This document shows positions 7,653 through 15,585 of a DNA stretch of 25,212 nucleotides, in pieces (positions within the stretch are counted from its first letter, which is position 1; each line of letters starts with the position of its first letter). The notes beneath the pieces are model-generated. The model did no database searches and was not told where the DNA came from. It was given only the letters and a program-made list of their open reading frames with translations. The stretch comes from JBCCSZ01 sp039199225 (lineage in GTDB: Bacteria > Bacteroidota > Bacteroidia > Chitinophagales > Saprospiraceae), in contig JBCCSZ010000086.1 in NCBI GenBank assembly GCA_039199225.1, forward strand, positions 1-25,212. Reading direction: 5' to 3'. The position numbers were made by a program, and so were the translations under genes.

Positions 7653-8195
7653 CTAATTTCCGCCACCTTCGGTCCCGTCGAGGAAATTGAGCTTAAAGCC
7701 AATTTTTTGGCTTGGCTCATCATCGTCGAAATCTTCCCAATTGGTGATCTCCTTGATGAAGTCTTCCATATGTCTGACAAAAAAGGGTGGCTTGAGTTCT
7801 TCTGGTCGATAGATGGCAATGGTTTTGGGAGGTCTGGGCTCTCCATAGCCTTCAATAAGTGGATAGGTAATCAACACGATGATTTTGCCGTTGAACAACT
7901 GTTGATAGACCAATGAGCCATTGTGTTTGATCAAAGGACGGCGAACCTCTTCGTTGACTCTTTCGGAGATGCCACTTTTACTTTGACCTAAGTCGAGAAC
8001 GATTGCTTCTAGGTTTTCGACATTTTCCTTCAACTGGATGGTCGCCTCTAGGCCACAGCTCTTGTTCATGTCTCCAAGAACATTTTCGATTCGTTGGCGC
8101 AATTCGCTCTTCCAGGCTTTGCGGTATTCAATGGTGTTGTTCAGGACTTCCTTATATTGGTTAACTCTTCTTTTTAGATTGGTTAGGTCTTCCAT
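7653..8195 (-). CDS. Hypothetical protein with N-terminal coiled coil
   Basis: I do not recognise this 180-residue protein. Residues 1-80 are charged and heptad-like (MEDLTNLKRRVNQYKEVLNN, then KAWKSELRQRIENVL), suggesting a coiled coil. Residues 85-180 look like a mixed alpha/beta domain (NGSLVYQQLFNGKIIVLITY, then YGEPRPPKTIAIYRPEELKP) with an acidic segment (NWEDFDDDEPSQ). There is no signal peptide or membrane helix, so it is probably cytoplasmic. Its ATG overlaps the stop of a 13-codon leader ORF (TAATG) that carries a strong Shine-Dalgarno sequence, so its translation may be coupled to that leader. Downstream, 134 bases separate it from mtnA. It reads as a real gene, with even composition along its length. 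Confidence 0.7.
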   Translation of the reverse strand: MEDLTNLKRRVNQYKEVLNNTIEYRKAWKSELRQRIENVLGDMNKSCGLEATIQLKENVENLEAIVLDLGQSKSGISERVNEEVRRPLIKHNGSLVYQQLFNGKIIVLITYPLIEGYGEPRPPKTIAIYRPEELKPPFFVRHMEDFIKEITNWEDFDDDEPSQKIGFKLNFLDGTEGGGN

Positions 8196-8236
8196 TAATT
8201 CTTTTGTTGATAAATTGCAATTCGTTGATACTTCAT
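8195..8236 (-). CDS. Leader mini-ORF, 13 codons (MKYQRIAIYQQKN), coupled to the 180-residue gene
   Basis: On the minus strand, ATG at 8236 opens a 13-codon frame ending in TAA at 8197-8195. The last A of this stop is the first base of the ATG of the next gene (TAATG). An AGGAGG sequence at 8245-8240 lies three bases before the mini-ORF ATG; such a sequence is rare in Bacteroidota. Together these suggest translation of the leader and re-initiation at the downstream gene. No attenuator hairpin is evident and the peptide has no run of a single amino acid. Expression is inference. Confidence 0.4.
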   Translation of the reverse strand: MKYQRIAIYQQKN

Positions 8237-8239
8237 AAA

Positions 8240-8245
8240 CCTCCT
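8240..8245 (-). promoter_or_regulatory. Strong Shine-Dalgarno sequence AGGAGG before the leader ORF
   Basis: The minus strand reads AGGAGGTTTATG. The spacing of three bases is short, but the match to the anti-Shine-Dalgarno sequence is full. Most other genes in this window have none, in keeping with the weak use of such sites in Bacteroidota. Confidence 0.5.
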
Positions 8246-8360
8246 ATTTTCCATTCACTGAAGAGGGCGTTCAAGACCGAGGTTTGTGGAGTTGACTTCC
8301 TTTAAAGGTAACAAATTATTTTTAGGAAAGTTTGTGTCGAAAAGCCCATGTCTAGTCCAT

Positions 8361-8405
8361 AAAACAAAAGCCCCGAATCCTGTGGGGAAAGAAGGATTCA
8401 GGGCT
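8361..8405 (-). terminator. Rho-independent terminator after the exported beta-barrel-like gene
   Basis: The minus strand reads AGCCCTGAATCCT, an 11-base loop, then AGGATTCGGGGCT (8405-8393 and 8381-8369, one A-C mismatch), followed by TTTGTTTT. It lies about 125 bases beyond the stop of the gene at 8531. The 335-base stretch 8196-8530 holds only this terminator, the hairpin at 8465-8514 and the leader ORF. Confidence 0.75.
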
Positions 8406-8464
8406 GTGGCCTCTTAGAGGTGCAGAAAAAGCTTGTTTAAAACTAGCAGTGTTTTGTGGTTTTT

Positions 8465-8514
8465 TTAAGTGCCTAGACAAACTAAGGATAACACAATTTT
8501 GTCCAGGCACTTAA
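8465..8514. repeat. 17-bp inverted repeat (one mismatch) just after the stop of the gene at 8531
   Basis: TTAAGTGCCTAGACAAA at 8465-8481 is the inverse of TTTGTCCAGGCACTTAA at 8498-8514, with one mismatch and a 16-base loop. It begins 16 bases beyond the stop codon of the minus-strand gene. No T-tract follows on the minus strand, so it is not a classic terminator; it could be a 3' stabilising structure. Confidence 0.6.
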
Positions 8515-8530
8515 CCTTGCTACTTTCGTA

Positions 8531-9355
8531 TTACTTTTCTCCATTGTGGTATACCCAGCGAAGACTCAGGCCGAGGGAATGTTGGGTGACGCCATAAAGG
8601 TCTCCACCGAAGTTAGAGCGATAGCCGATGCCTTTGCGATAGTCTATGCCGAGTTCGACCCGTTTGAAGACCAAAAAACCAATGCCTCCTTGTAAATACA
8701 ATCGCTGGTTGAGGCCATTGCCAACAGCGCCGCACTCCTCAAAGCTGCGGTAGGTCATTTCGCTTGTAGGGTCATCAACAGGAATGCTGCGGTTGACGGT
8801 TTCCTGCCCGGCTTCTGGTTGGCGAACCTGCCCTTCAATACAAAGCGTATGGTTGTACGACAGGCCAGTGCTGAGGCCGAGGCCGCCATACAGATTGATC
8901 CAGCGGTTGACTGGGTGGCGTTTTGTCAGCATCAAATCGAGTGATATTTCGTCGCTGAGGCTTTTCATCGACATTTGCGACTGGTCGGCACTGCCGTCCT
9001 GATTTTCAAATACCATCATGTCGATCCGATCTTCAATACTGATGATGGCCACATTTAATTCCGTGTTGGTCATGGCCGGAGGGAGTAGCGTAAACCCAAT
9101 GCTCAAGGCGGCATTGTCGCACTGCATGCTGACAAGGTCTCCGTCGTTGAAATAATTGGAAACATCTGATGGGACATTCTCACCCTTCATGCCATAAAAA
9201 GTGCCGGCATTCATATTGATGGGCATTTCAAGGGTGCTATTCAAGCCAATGGCAAATTTTTTGACCTGCCACTTGCTGGCCTTTGTGTACTGCAATTGAG
9301 CATTTAGGCTCACACTCAACAGGCACAATTGGAAAAGTAGAATTAATGATCTCAT
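8531..9355 (-). CDS. Exported, outer-membrane beta-barrel-like protein
   Basis: I do not recognise a named family. The 274-residue protein starts with a signal peptide (MRSLILLFQLCLLSVSLNA, cleavage expected before Q20), so it is exported. The C-terminal half has alternating, glycine- and aromatic-rich strands (YGGLGLSTGLSYNHTLCIEG, LYLQGGIGFLVFKRVELGID, HSLGLSLRWVYH) typical of small outer-membrane barrels. Two cysteines occur late (about residues 168 and 206), which could pair. It does not end in the aromatic residue many barrels have (WVYHNGEK). It is transcribed alone, divergent from the phosphatase gene, and followed by two hairpins. Function unknown. Confidence 0.75.
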   Translation of the reverse strand: MRSLILLFQLCLLSVSLNAQLQYTKASKWQVKKFAIGLNSTLEMPINMNAGTFYGMKGENVPSDVSNYFNDGDLVSMQCDNAALSIGFTLLPPAMTNTELNVAIISIEDRIDMMVFENQDGSADQSQMSMKSLSDEISLDLMLTKRHPVNRWINLYGGLGLSTGLSYNHTLCIEGQVRQPEAGQETVNRSIPVDDPTSEMTYRSFEECGAVGNGLNQRLYLQGGIGFLVFKRVELGIDYRKGIGYRSNFGGDLYGVTQHSLGLSLRWVYHNGEK

Positions 9356-9580
9356 ACGTTGTCGTATTTTTTAATTTTCTTGCTGAATTATAGTTATGGA
9401 TACACTCGAGCTACCTTGGACGGAGTACGGCTCGGGCTTTGTATAGAAAACGTATTGTCCATCTCTTACCCTACCAAATTTTGGATAATTTATTTGAATG
9501 ACTGCTTTTGACCTCAAAGGGCAATTGGAAAACGCAACTGCCAAAATATCCCTATCTTTAGTTAGAAAACCGTAGAGTCA

Positions 9581-10039
9581 ATGAAAGTATTAATGGTTTG
9601 TCTGGGAAATATTTGTCGTTCCCCGCTGGCAGAAGGCATTCTGAAGCATAAAGTCCAGCAGAACGGCTTGGATTGGCAGGTCGATTCAGCTGGAACGGGC
9701 TATTGGCATGTAGGAGAGGCGCCCGATCCCCGCTCTGTCGAAGTAGCCGACCGGCACGGAATTGATATTTCCGGACAACGCGCCCGACAATTCGAAGCGG
9801 CCGATCTCGATCGATACGATCTGGTTTTGGCCATGGACAGCTCCAACTACCGCAGCATTCTGCTCAAGGCCGCTACGCCCGAGCAAGAAAAAAAGGTACA
9901 CCTTATTATGAACTTCCTGGAACCTGGCCGGAATGTGAATGTTCCCGATCCCTATTATGGGGCTGGTGATGGCTTTGAAAATGTGTATCAGATGTTGGAC
10001 AAGGCATGTGATAAAATCGTCGCAAAGTCCTGGTCGTAG
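9581..10039 (+). CDS. Low-molecular-weight protein tyrosine phosphatase
   Basis: Cytoplasmic phosphatase of 152 residues that removes phosphate from protein tyrosines through a cysteine intermediate. The phosphate loop with CX5R is at the start: VCLGNICRSPL, with nucleophile C7, arginine R13 and S14. The general acid D123 is in VPDPYYG (121-127), the family's DP(Y/W) motif. C12 next to the active site is present, as in many relatives, and may protect against oxidation. The gene is divergent from the exported barrel-like gene. A -7-like TATCTTTA lies at 9553-9560, but no convincing -33 box. No capsule genes or tyrosine kinase are nearby, so its partner is unknown. Confidence 0.95.
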   Translation: MKVLMVCLGNICRSPLAEGILKHKVQQNGLDWQVDSAGTGYWHVGEAPDPRSVEVADRHGIDISGQRARQFEAADLDRYDLVLAMDSSNYRSILLKAATPEQEKKVHLIMNFLEPGRNVNVPDPYYGAGDGFENVYQMLDKACDKIVAKSWS

Positions 10040-10238
10040 AGCAATGTTTTTGTTGACCGGCCCAACCCTTGCTACCCAATGGGAAGTCTATTGAGTTGAG
10101 TAATGAAAAGAAATCGATTCATCTTCAGTCGATTCAAGTGCTACAGTCTTGTATCCTAATTGCCTATGTAAAACTCTTTGACAGATTATTTTTGACTTAC
10201 AACTTATTTTCTCAGCGAGAGCAAAAAATTAAAGAGGA

Positions 10239-11498
10239 ATGAAAATCTTAAAACTCGCCATCTGTATCCTGGTGGCATTTAGTATGACGGCAGAAGCACA
10301 AATATTCCCACAAAATGCCAGGGAATACAATCCACTTTTACACACAGGTCAATATTTATTGGTCAATACTCGACCTGCTCAAATTGGGCTGGGCAGCATC
10401 GGTGTCGTGAGTCCGGAGGGGCAGAGCCAATCGGGCGTATCCGAAAACCCTGCGTCCTTAGTCAGTAGCGATCATCTGTACGATGTACATGCTAGCTTTG
10501 TTCCCTGGCTGAAGGCAAGCAATGGGGATTTGATCAATTTCAAAACTTTGGGTGGTAGTTATCGCTTGGCAAAAAGACATGCCATCGGCTTTAATTTTAC
10601 GCATTTTGACATTGGCAAATCACAGTTTCTCAGTTTTGCTACAGGGGATACCATCACCTACGACCCCCGGGAACTCACCTTTGGAATATCTTACGCATTT
10701 CGCCTAAATGATAGATGGTCCATTGGTGGAGGGCTGAAATATATTCACAGTGATCTATTTAGTAAATCCTTATCCCAAGTTATTGGTTTTGATACGCAAA
10801 TACTTCGGAGTGTTGGTCTCGACTTAGGGGTGAACTATCGCTCTAGTCAAGAGTTTGCCAATGGCATGGCGCTGTTTTGGCAGGCAGGTTTGGCGCTGCA
10901 GAATATGGGACCCAAGGCAACGCATTTCCAGAATGATACCCAGAAACGCTTTCTACCAGCGATCATCCGTCTGGGCGGATTGTTCGGGGTCGCCAAACAG
11001 TTGGACGAGAACCAACGACTTTCTTTGCAATTCTTATTACAACTGGATAAGCTGATGGTGCCTACGCCTTGTAACGATTGTGATGAAGACAACAATGGCC
11101 TTCCTGATTATGCCGATAAAACAGCTTTCGAAGGAATGATCGCTTCCTTTTTTGACGACCATTACGGTGGGGAGGACTTTCGGGAGATCATCCAAAAAGT
11201 TGGCTTCGAGGCGGCTTATAATTGGCGGAATACCTGGCGGCTGGCGGCAAGGACTGGCTATCACTACCAACACCCCTCTAAAGGTAACCTCCACTTCTTG
11301 AGTTTTGGTCTGGGTGTGGCTTTCAAAGGTCTCTATATGGATATGGCTTATGTCTTGGATCGGAATCCTGGGCCGATGGATATTCCACAGCACAAGAAGC
11401 TGGCTGTGAGCCTTGGGTACCGACAGGCATTGGGGGCTACTTTTGGGCATGGTGCCTCTACCCCTGAGATGGGAGCAACACCTGCACTTTTACCGTAA
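10239..11498 (+). CDS. PorV/PorQ-like outer-membrane protein of the type IX secretion system
   Basis: Outer-membrane beta-barrel of 419 residues. A signal peptide ends at A20 (SMTAEA before QIFP). The pattern follows PorV (LptO): SENPASLV (68-75), ASFVPWL (85-91), SYAFRLNDRWSIGGGLKYIH (151-170), the late domain with IASFFDDHYGGEDFREIIQK (301-320), then VGFEAAYNWRNTWRLAARTG, YHYQHPSKGNLHFLSFGLGV and MDMAYVLDRN. PorV shuttles or attaches type IX cargo at the cell surface. Residues 278-290 (CNDCDEDNNGLPD) look like an inserted calcium-binding loop with two cysteines, in a place where PorV usually has only a short linker. The N-terminal part PEGQSQSGVSENP is shifted from the usual ARAGGMGD pattern, so a divergent paralogue is more likely than PorV itself. 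It stands alone; a hairpin follows its stop. Confidence 0.78.
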   Translation: MKILKLAICILVAFSMTAEAQIFPQNAREYNPLLHTGQYLLVNTRPAQIGLGSIGVVSPEGQSQSGVSENPASLVSSDHLYDVHASFVPWLKASNGDLINFKTLGGSYRLAKRHAIGFNFTHFDIGKSQFLSFATGDTITYDPRELTFGISYAFRLNDRWSIGGGLKYIHSDLFSKSLSQVIGFDTQILRSVGLDLGVNYRSSQEFANGMALFWQAGLALQNMGPKATHFQNDTQKRFLPAIIRLGGLFGVAKQLDENQRLSLQFLLQLDKLMVPTPCNDCDEDNNGLPDYADKTAFEGMIASFFDDHYGGEDFREIIQKVGFEAAYNWRNTWRLAARTGYHYQHPSKGNLHFLSFGLGVAFKGLYMDMAYVLDRNPGPMDIPQHKKLAVSLGYRQALGATFGHGASTPEMGATPALLP

Positions 11499-11514
11499 AT
11501 CTGCTTTTAATGGG

Positions 11515-11552
11515 TATGCAATGCCCTTCTAGTTGTTGGAGGGCATTGCATA
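11515..11552. terminator. Hairpin between convergent PorV-like gene and sucA
   Basis: TATGCAATGCCCT at 11515-11527 pairs perfectly with AGGGCATTGCATA at 11540-11552 around a 12-base loop. It sits in the 73-base gap between two convergent stops, so it can serve both genes. The T-tracts on either side are weak. Confidence 0.6.
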
Positions 11553-11571
11553 TTCATTCTATGTGAACTTC

Positions 11572-14334
11572 CTATTGGTTGAAAGCTCTTTCGACAATGT
11601 CTTGCTGTTGTTCGTCGTGAACCTTTTTGAAGCCGGTTGCTGGTGAGGCACTTGGCTTGCGAGCGATCAATTCGAACGCCATTTTAGGGTATTTGTAGAG
11701 TATAAATTGCCAAGCACCCATGTTTTGAGGCTCTTCCTGTACCCAGAAATTCTTGGTTCCAGAATACCGCTTAAGCAATGCTTCGATGTGCTTGTGGGGG
11801 AAGGGATAAAGCTGCTCAATTCGGATGATGGCTACATCTTCGCGCTTGTGTTCGTTCTTGTATTGCAGCAAATCGTAGTAGATTTTACCGGTGCAAAACA
11901 AAGCCCTCTTCACCTTTTTGATGTTGTCCTCGTTAACAGCAGGGTCATCGTAGTATTCGTAGAAGCTGTTCTCCGGCTTGTCTTCGAATGCCTCCAGAGG
12001 AGAGACGCAAAGTGGGTGTCGGAGCAAAGACTTTGGCGACATGACGATCAGTGGCTTGCGGAAAGGCCGTTCCAACTGTCGACGCAGCGCATGGAAGAAG
12101 TTAGCAGGAGTGGTGATGTTCGCAATGGTAAGATTCTTCTCAGCACACATTTGCAGGAAGCGTTCCAGGCGAGCGCTGGAGTGCTCAGGCCCTTGACCTT
12201 CATAACCATGTGGTAGCAGCATGACCAGTCCGCTCATGCGTTGCCATTTGCTCTCGGCGGCCGAGATGTACTGATCGACGATGGTTTGCGCGCCATTGTA
12301 GAAGTCGCCAAATTGCGCTTCCCAGATGACAAGGGAATCCGGAGAAGCCATGGAATAGCCATATTCAAATCCCAGCACCCCAAACTCCGATAAAAGTGAA
12401 TTGTATATCCGGAACTTACCCTGTTTGTCGGCTAGGTGGTTCAGGCGGTTGTATTCCTCAAAGGTATCTGCATCGTAAAAGATGGCATGGCGGTGTGAGA
12501 ATGTTCCTCTTTTGACATCCTGTCCACTCATTCGAATGTCTCTATTGGCCAGTAGAATCGATCCGTAGGCCACCAACTCACCCATTGCCCAATCCAGTTG
12601 GCCCTTATCCAGGACTTTCTGTTTCCCTTTCAGCAAGCGGTTGATCTTGCCTAGGGGCTTGAAGTTGTCCGGCAGGGTCATCAGGTGATTGACAATATCG
12701 TCGACCTGTTGGCGTGGAATACCTGTTGGCGGCGAAATCTCGAAATCCTTGGGGTCGGTGGTTTTTTTCAGCGCGCGCCAGGCCAACTCAGGTTCCTGGT
12801 AATCATAGGGGAGTGGCTTCTCTTTGACTTGGTCGAGGCGCTTTTGCAATTCGCCCCAAAACTCCTTTTCCATCTTTTCTGCCAATTCTTTTTCGAGCGT
12901 TCCCTTTTGGATCAGGCGCTTGGAGTAAATCTCCCTGGGGTCCGGATGCTTGCTGATGAGCGAGTACATTTCCGGCTGTGTAAATTTGGGGTCGTCTCCT
13001 TCGTTGTGTCCGTGCCTTCTGTAGCAGACCATATCGATGAAAACGTCGTTATTGAATTTTTGTCTGTATTGAGTAGCCAATTCCACCGCAAACACAACCG
13101 CATCCGGATCGTCGCCATTGACGTGGAACACCGGTGCTTGTACCAGGCTGGCAACTCCCGTGCAATAGGTGGAGGAGCGAGCATCGTCAAAATCAGTTGT
13201 AAAACCTACCTGGTTGTTGATCACAAAGTGAATGGTTCCACCTGTGTAGTAGCCATCCAATTGACTCATCTGAACGGTTTCGTAGACGACTCCTTGCCCG
13301 GCAATGGCTGCGTCTCCGTGGATGAGAATGGGAAGGATGCGATCATAGTCGCTATCGTACAGGATGTCTGCTTTAGCTCTGGCAAAGCCTTCCACTACAG
13401 TATTGACCGACTCCAGGTGAGAAGGGTTGGGCGCCAACTTGAGTTGCATTTTTTTGCCGCTCGGCGTCATTACCTGAGAGGAAAATCCGAGGTGGTATTT
13501 GACATCGCCGTCGCCGAAACTGAGGTTTGGTACGGCTGTTCCTTCGAATTCATTGAAAATCTGCTCATAAGTCTTGCCCATGATGTTGGCCAGCACATTC
13601 AACCTTCCACGGTGTGCCATACCGATGACCACTTCCTCGACTTTATCTTCTGCTGCTTGGTTGATGATGGCATCCAGGGCAGGGATGGCTGTTTCTCCTC
13701 CTTCCAGAGAAAAGCGTTTTTGGCCGATATATTTGGTGTGTAGGAATCTTTCGAAGATAACGGCGCCATTGAGCTTTTCAAGGATGCGGCGCTTTTTGTT
13801 TACATCGAGACCAAAACCTTCGATTGCACGGTTCTCGATTTTATCGCGCAGCCACATTCTCTTTTCGCGCTTTTCGATGTGCGCATACTCAAAGCCAATG
13901 TTGCCACAATAGATGAGCCGCAGGCGGTCCAGGATTTGTTGAAGGGTACCGTTTTCCAGGCCAATCTCTTTTCCTGCCTGAAATACTTTTGACAGGTCGC
14001 TGTCTTCCAGCTTGTAATCCGCCAGAGCAAGGTGCGGCCGTCGGTCGCGTCTTTGGCGAATGGGATTGGTGGTTGATAATAGGTGACCCCTGTCACGGTA
14101 TCCATGTATGATGGATTGTACACCGAATTCCTTGTCGAGGTTTTGAGCGCTGCTACTGTGGCCATTAACCGATTGACCGTTGGTGGCAGAGCCGTTGCCG
14201 TTTTGGGCAAACTCGAACCCTTGAAAGAAAGTACGCCAGCCTTCATCAACAGACTCGGGGTTTGCACTGTACTGCTGATAAATAGACTCTATGTAGCTGG
14301 GATGGGCGTTGAAGACATAAGAAAAGTCCTTCAT
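11572..14334 (-). CDS. sucA: 2-oxoglutarate dehydrogenase E1 component
   Basis: Thiamine-diphosphate-dependent decarboxylase of the citric acid cycle; it passes the succinyl group to the lipoyl arm of E2. The length of 920 residues is close to the E. coli enzyme (933). The N-terminus has the E2-binding type segment (FNAHPSYIESIYQQYSANPE), then a Gly/Asn/Ser-rich linker (45-63). Catalytic motifs are EGGETAIPALD (211-221), GMAHRGRLNVL (238-248), the thiamine-diphosphate motif around GDAAIAGQG (340-348), and GFTTDFDDARSS. The C-terminal transketolase-like part includes LLPHGYEGQGPEHSSARLER. It is transcribed alone here: the downstream neighbour is convergent and no E2 gene (sucB) is adjacent in the window, unlike the sucA-sucB order common elsewhere. 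Confidence 0.98.
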   Translation of the reverse strand: MKDFSYVFNAHPSYIESIYQQYSANPESVDEGWRTFFQGFEFAQNGNGSATNGQSVNGHSSSAQNLDKEFGVQSIIHGYRDRGHLLSTTNPIRQRRDRRPHLALADYKLEDSDLSKVFQAGKEIGLENGTLQQILDRLRLIYCGNIGFEYAHIEKREKRMWLRDKIENRAIEGFGLDVNKKRRILEKLNGAVIFERFLHTKYIGQKRFSLEGGETAIPALDAIINQAAEDKVEEVVIGMAHRGRLNVLANIMGKTYEQIFNEFEGTAVPNLSFGDGDVKYHLGFSSQVMTPSGKKMQLKLAPNPSHLESVNTVVEGFARAKADILYDSDYDRILPILIHGDAAIAGQGVVYETVQMSQLDGYYTGGTIHFVINNQVGFTTDFDDARSSTYCTGVASLVQAPVFHVNGDDPDAVVFAVELATQYRQKFNNDVFIDMVCYRRHGHNEGDDPKFTQPEMYSLISKHPDPREIYSKRLIQKGTLEKELAEKMEKEFWGELQKRLDQVKEKPLPYDYQEPELAWRALKKTTDPKDFEISPPTGIPRQQVDDIVNHLMTLPDNFKPLGKINRLLKGKQKVLDKGQLDWAMGELVAYGSILLANRDIRMSGQDVKRGTFSHRHAIFYDADTFEEYNRLNHLADKQGKFRIYNSLLSEFGVLGFEYGYSMASPDSLVIWEAQFGDFYNGAQTIVDQYISAAESKWQRMSGLVMLLPHGYEGQGPEHSSARLERFLQMCAEKNLTIANITTPANFFHALRRQLERPFRKPLIVMSPKSLLRHPLCVSPLEAFEDKPENSFYEYYDDPAVNEDNIKKVKRALFCTGKIYYDLLQYKNEHKREDVAIIRIEQLYPFPHKHIEALLKRYSGTKNFWVQEEPQNMGAWQFILYKYPKMAFELIARKPSASPATGFKKVHDEQQQDIVERAFNQ

Positions 14335-14711
14335 AAAAATTCTGATGGTTTTTACACAAATTGGTATACGCTATGACCCTGGAAAAGTTGACCGAATTCA
14401 TCTTTGGAGGCCCTTCTTTTTAGCCTGGGGCAAAAGTTGCAGCAAATATCGTAGAAATTTATAAAATATGTTGAAATATTAATGGGCTTTGGCTAAGCTT
14501 CTGGGCGAATTATTTTCGAACGGACACTTTTGCCGATCTGGCGATTCTCATTCCTCAATGTCAAATGCTGCACTTAACGCATCTTTATTTTGTGCTTGCA
14601 ATATTTGTTTATTTTTTGGAAATCTGCTAACTTTGCGCTCCGGTACGCGAAAAGGCTACTTTTAGTGGTTTTGTACCACCCAAATTTGAAGTTAAATTAA
14701 GAAATCTCGAT
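14335..14711. other. Divergent intergenic region between sucA and rpsT
   Basis: The 377 bases hold the rpsT promoter (14604-14635) and its leader, where GGTAC at 14642-14646 and GTACC at 14673-14677 could pair. I find no exact TAnnTTTG box for sucA on the minus strand. There is no gene-like frame. Confidence 0.5.
14604..14635 (+). promoter_or_regulatory. Promoter of rpsT (Bacteroidota type)
   Basis: TTTG at 14604-14607 and TAACTTTG at 14628-14635 match the -33 and -7 boxes (TTTG and TAnnTTTG) with a 20-base spacer. Transcription would start near 14641, leaving a leader of about 70 bases. Confidence 0.8.
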
Positions 14712-14963
14712 ATGGCACAACATCAGTCAGCCAAAAAGCGCATTCGTCAGGACGCTAAGAAGCGAATCGCCAACCGTTATTACAAAAAGTCCACTCGTAC
14801 AGCTATTCAAAAACTACGCGAGATGACAGATTCTACGGAAGCTAAAAAGTTTTTGCCCAAGGTCATCAGTATGATCGACCGCTTGGCAAAGCGCAACACC
14901 TGGCACAAGAATAAAGCGTCTAACCTCAAAGGTAAATTGACCCGTTTTGTGAATGGCTTGTAA
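14712..14963 (+). CDS. rpsT: 30S ribosomal protein S20 (bS20)
   Basis: Primary 16S rRNA-binding protein of the small ribosomal subunit. The 83 residues are highly basic and match the bS20 pattern: MAQHQSAKKRIRQDAKKRIA at the start, NRYYKKSTRTAIQKLREM, and the end KRNTWHKNKASNLKGKLTRF, including the family's RLAKRNTWHKNKAS(N)LKG block. Length is normal. The gene has its own good promoter and a strong terminator 38 bases after the stop, so it is a single-gene transcript. No Shine-Dalgarno sequence precedes the ATG (AGAAATCTCGATATG), which is normal for Bacteroidota. Confidence 0.98.
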   Translation: MAQHQSAKKRIRQDAKKRIANRYYKKSTRTAIQKLREMTDSTEAKKFLPKVISMIDRLAKRNTWHKNKASNLKGKLTRFVNGL

Positions 14964-15000
14964 TAAAGCCCTTCTTTCTTCACTTTGAGTGTCTTCGGAC

Positions 15001-15051
15001 CAAAAGAGTGTAGTCTGGATTACGGGCTACACTCTTTTGTTATTTTATTTC
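15001..15051 (+). terminator. Rho-independent terminator of rpsT
   Basis: CAAAAGAGTGTAG at 15001-15013 pairs perfectly with CTACACTCTTTTG at 15027-15039 (13-base loop), followed by TTATTTTATTT. It ends the rpsT transcript and insulates the TIR gene, whose ATG is 60 bases further on. Confidence 0.9.
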
Positions 15052-15099
15052 ATACTGTATTTGATACCTTGTAATCGGCAAGAACACTTTTGACCACTT

Positions 15100-15585
15100 A
15101 TGGCGGACGGCAAGTCAGAAAATCCTACTATTTCTCAATTGTTTGTTTCTTATACTCGTGAAGATGCAGACTACTGCCTGGCCTTTTACAAGCACTGTTC
15201 TGTACTGAGCGAAGCTAATCTGGTGGAGGTTTGGTACGACGATTTGTTGGAGCCGGGCGCCGATTGGGAGCAGGAAATCAACCAGCAACTCGTCGATGCC
15301 GATATCATCGTCTTGCTCATCAGTTCCGACTACGTTTCCTCTAATTTCATTCGCACGGTCGAAATGCCCATCGCCCTACAGCGCCATGAGGACCCCCTAG
15401 ACGATGTGGCCGTTGTTCCAGTCCTGATCCGAAATTTCCTATACGAAATCCACGCCTTGGGGAAACTCAATATCCTGCCCAAAGATGAGCAGCAGCGCCT
15501 GCGACCTGTCAATCGCTGGGGAGATTATCAGGATGAAGCCTGGAAACAAATCGTTGAAGCCATTTATAAGCTGATTGTTTCCTAG
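15100..15585 (+). CDS. Stand-alone TIR-domain protein
   Basis: Probable cytoplasmic protein of 161 residues made almost entirely of one TIR domain. Box 1 is QLFVSYTREDADYC (13-26), the BB-loop region VWYDDLLEPGADWEQEI (44-60), then ADIIVLLISSDYVSSNFIRT (67-86) with the catalytic-type glutamate E88. The C-terminus has AVVPVLIR, LNILPKDEQQ and DEAWKQIVEAI, as in bacterial TIR effectors. Many bacterial TIR domains with this glutamate cleave NAD+ or make cyclic ADP-ribose signals in phage defence or toxicity. No partner such as a ThsA-like gene, a STAND protein or a pAgo lies beside it, so its pathway is unknown. A 7-bp hairpin (AGAACAG/CTGTTCT, 15584-15604) overlaps its stop. The fold is clear; activity and role are inference. 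Confidence 0.9.
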   Translation: MADGKSENPTISQLFVSYTREDADYCLAFYKHCSVLSEANLVEVWYDDLLEPGADWEQEINQQLVDADIIVLLISSDYVSSNFIRTVEMPIALQRHEDPLDDVAVVPVLIRNFLYEIHALGKLNILPKDEQQRLRPVNRWGDYQDEAWKQIVEAIYKLIVS

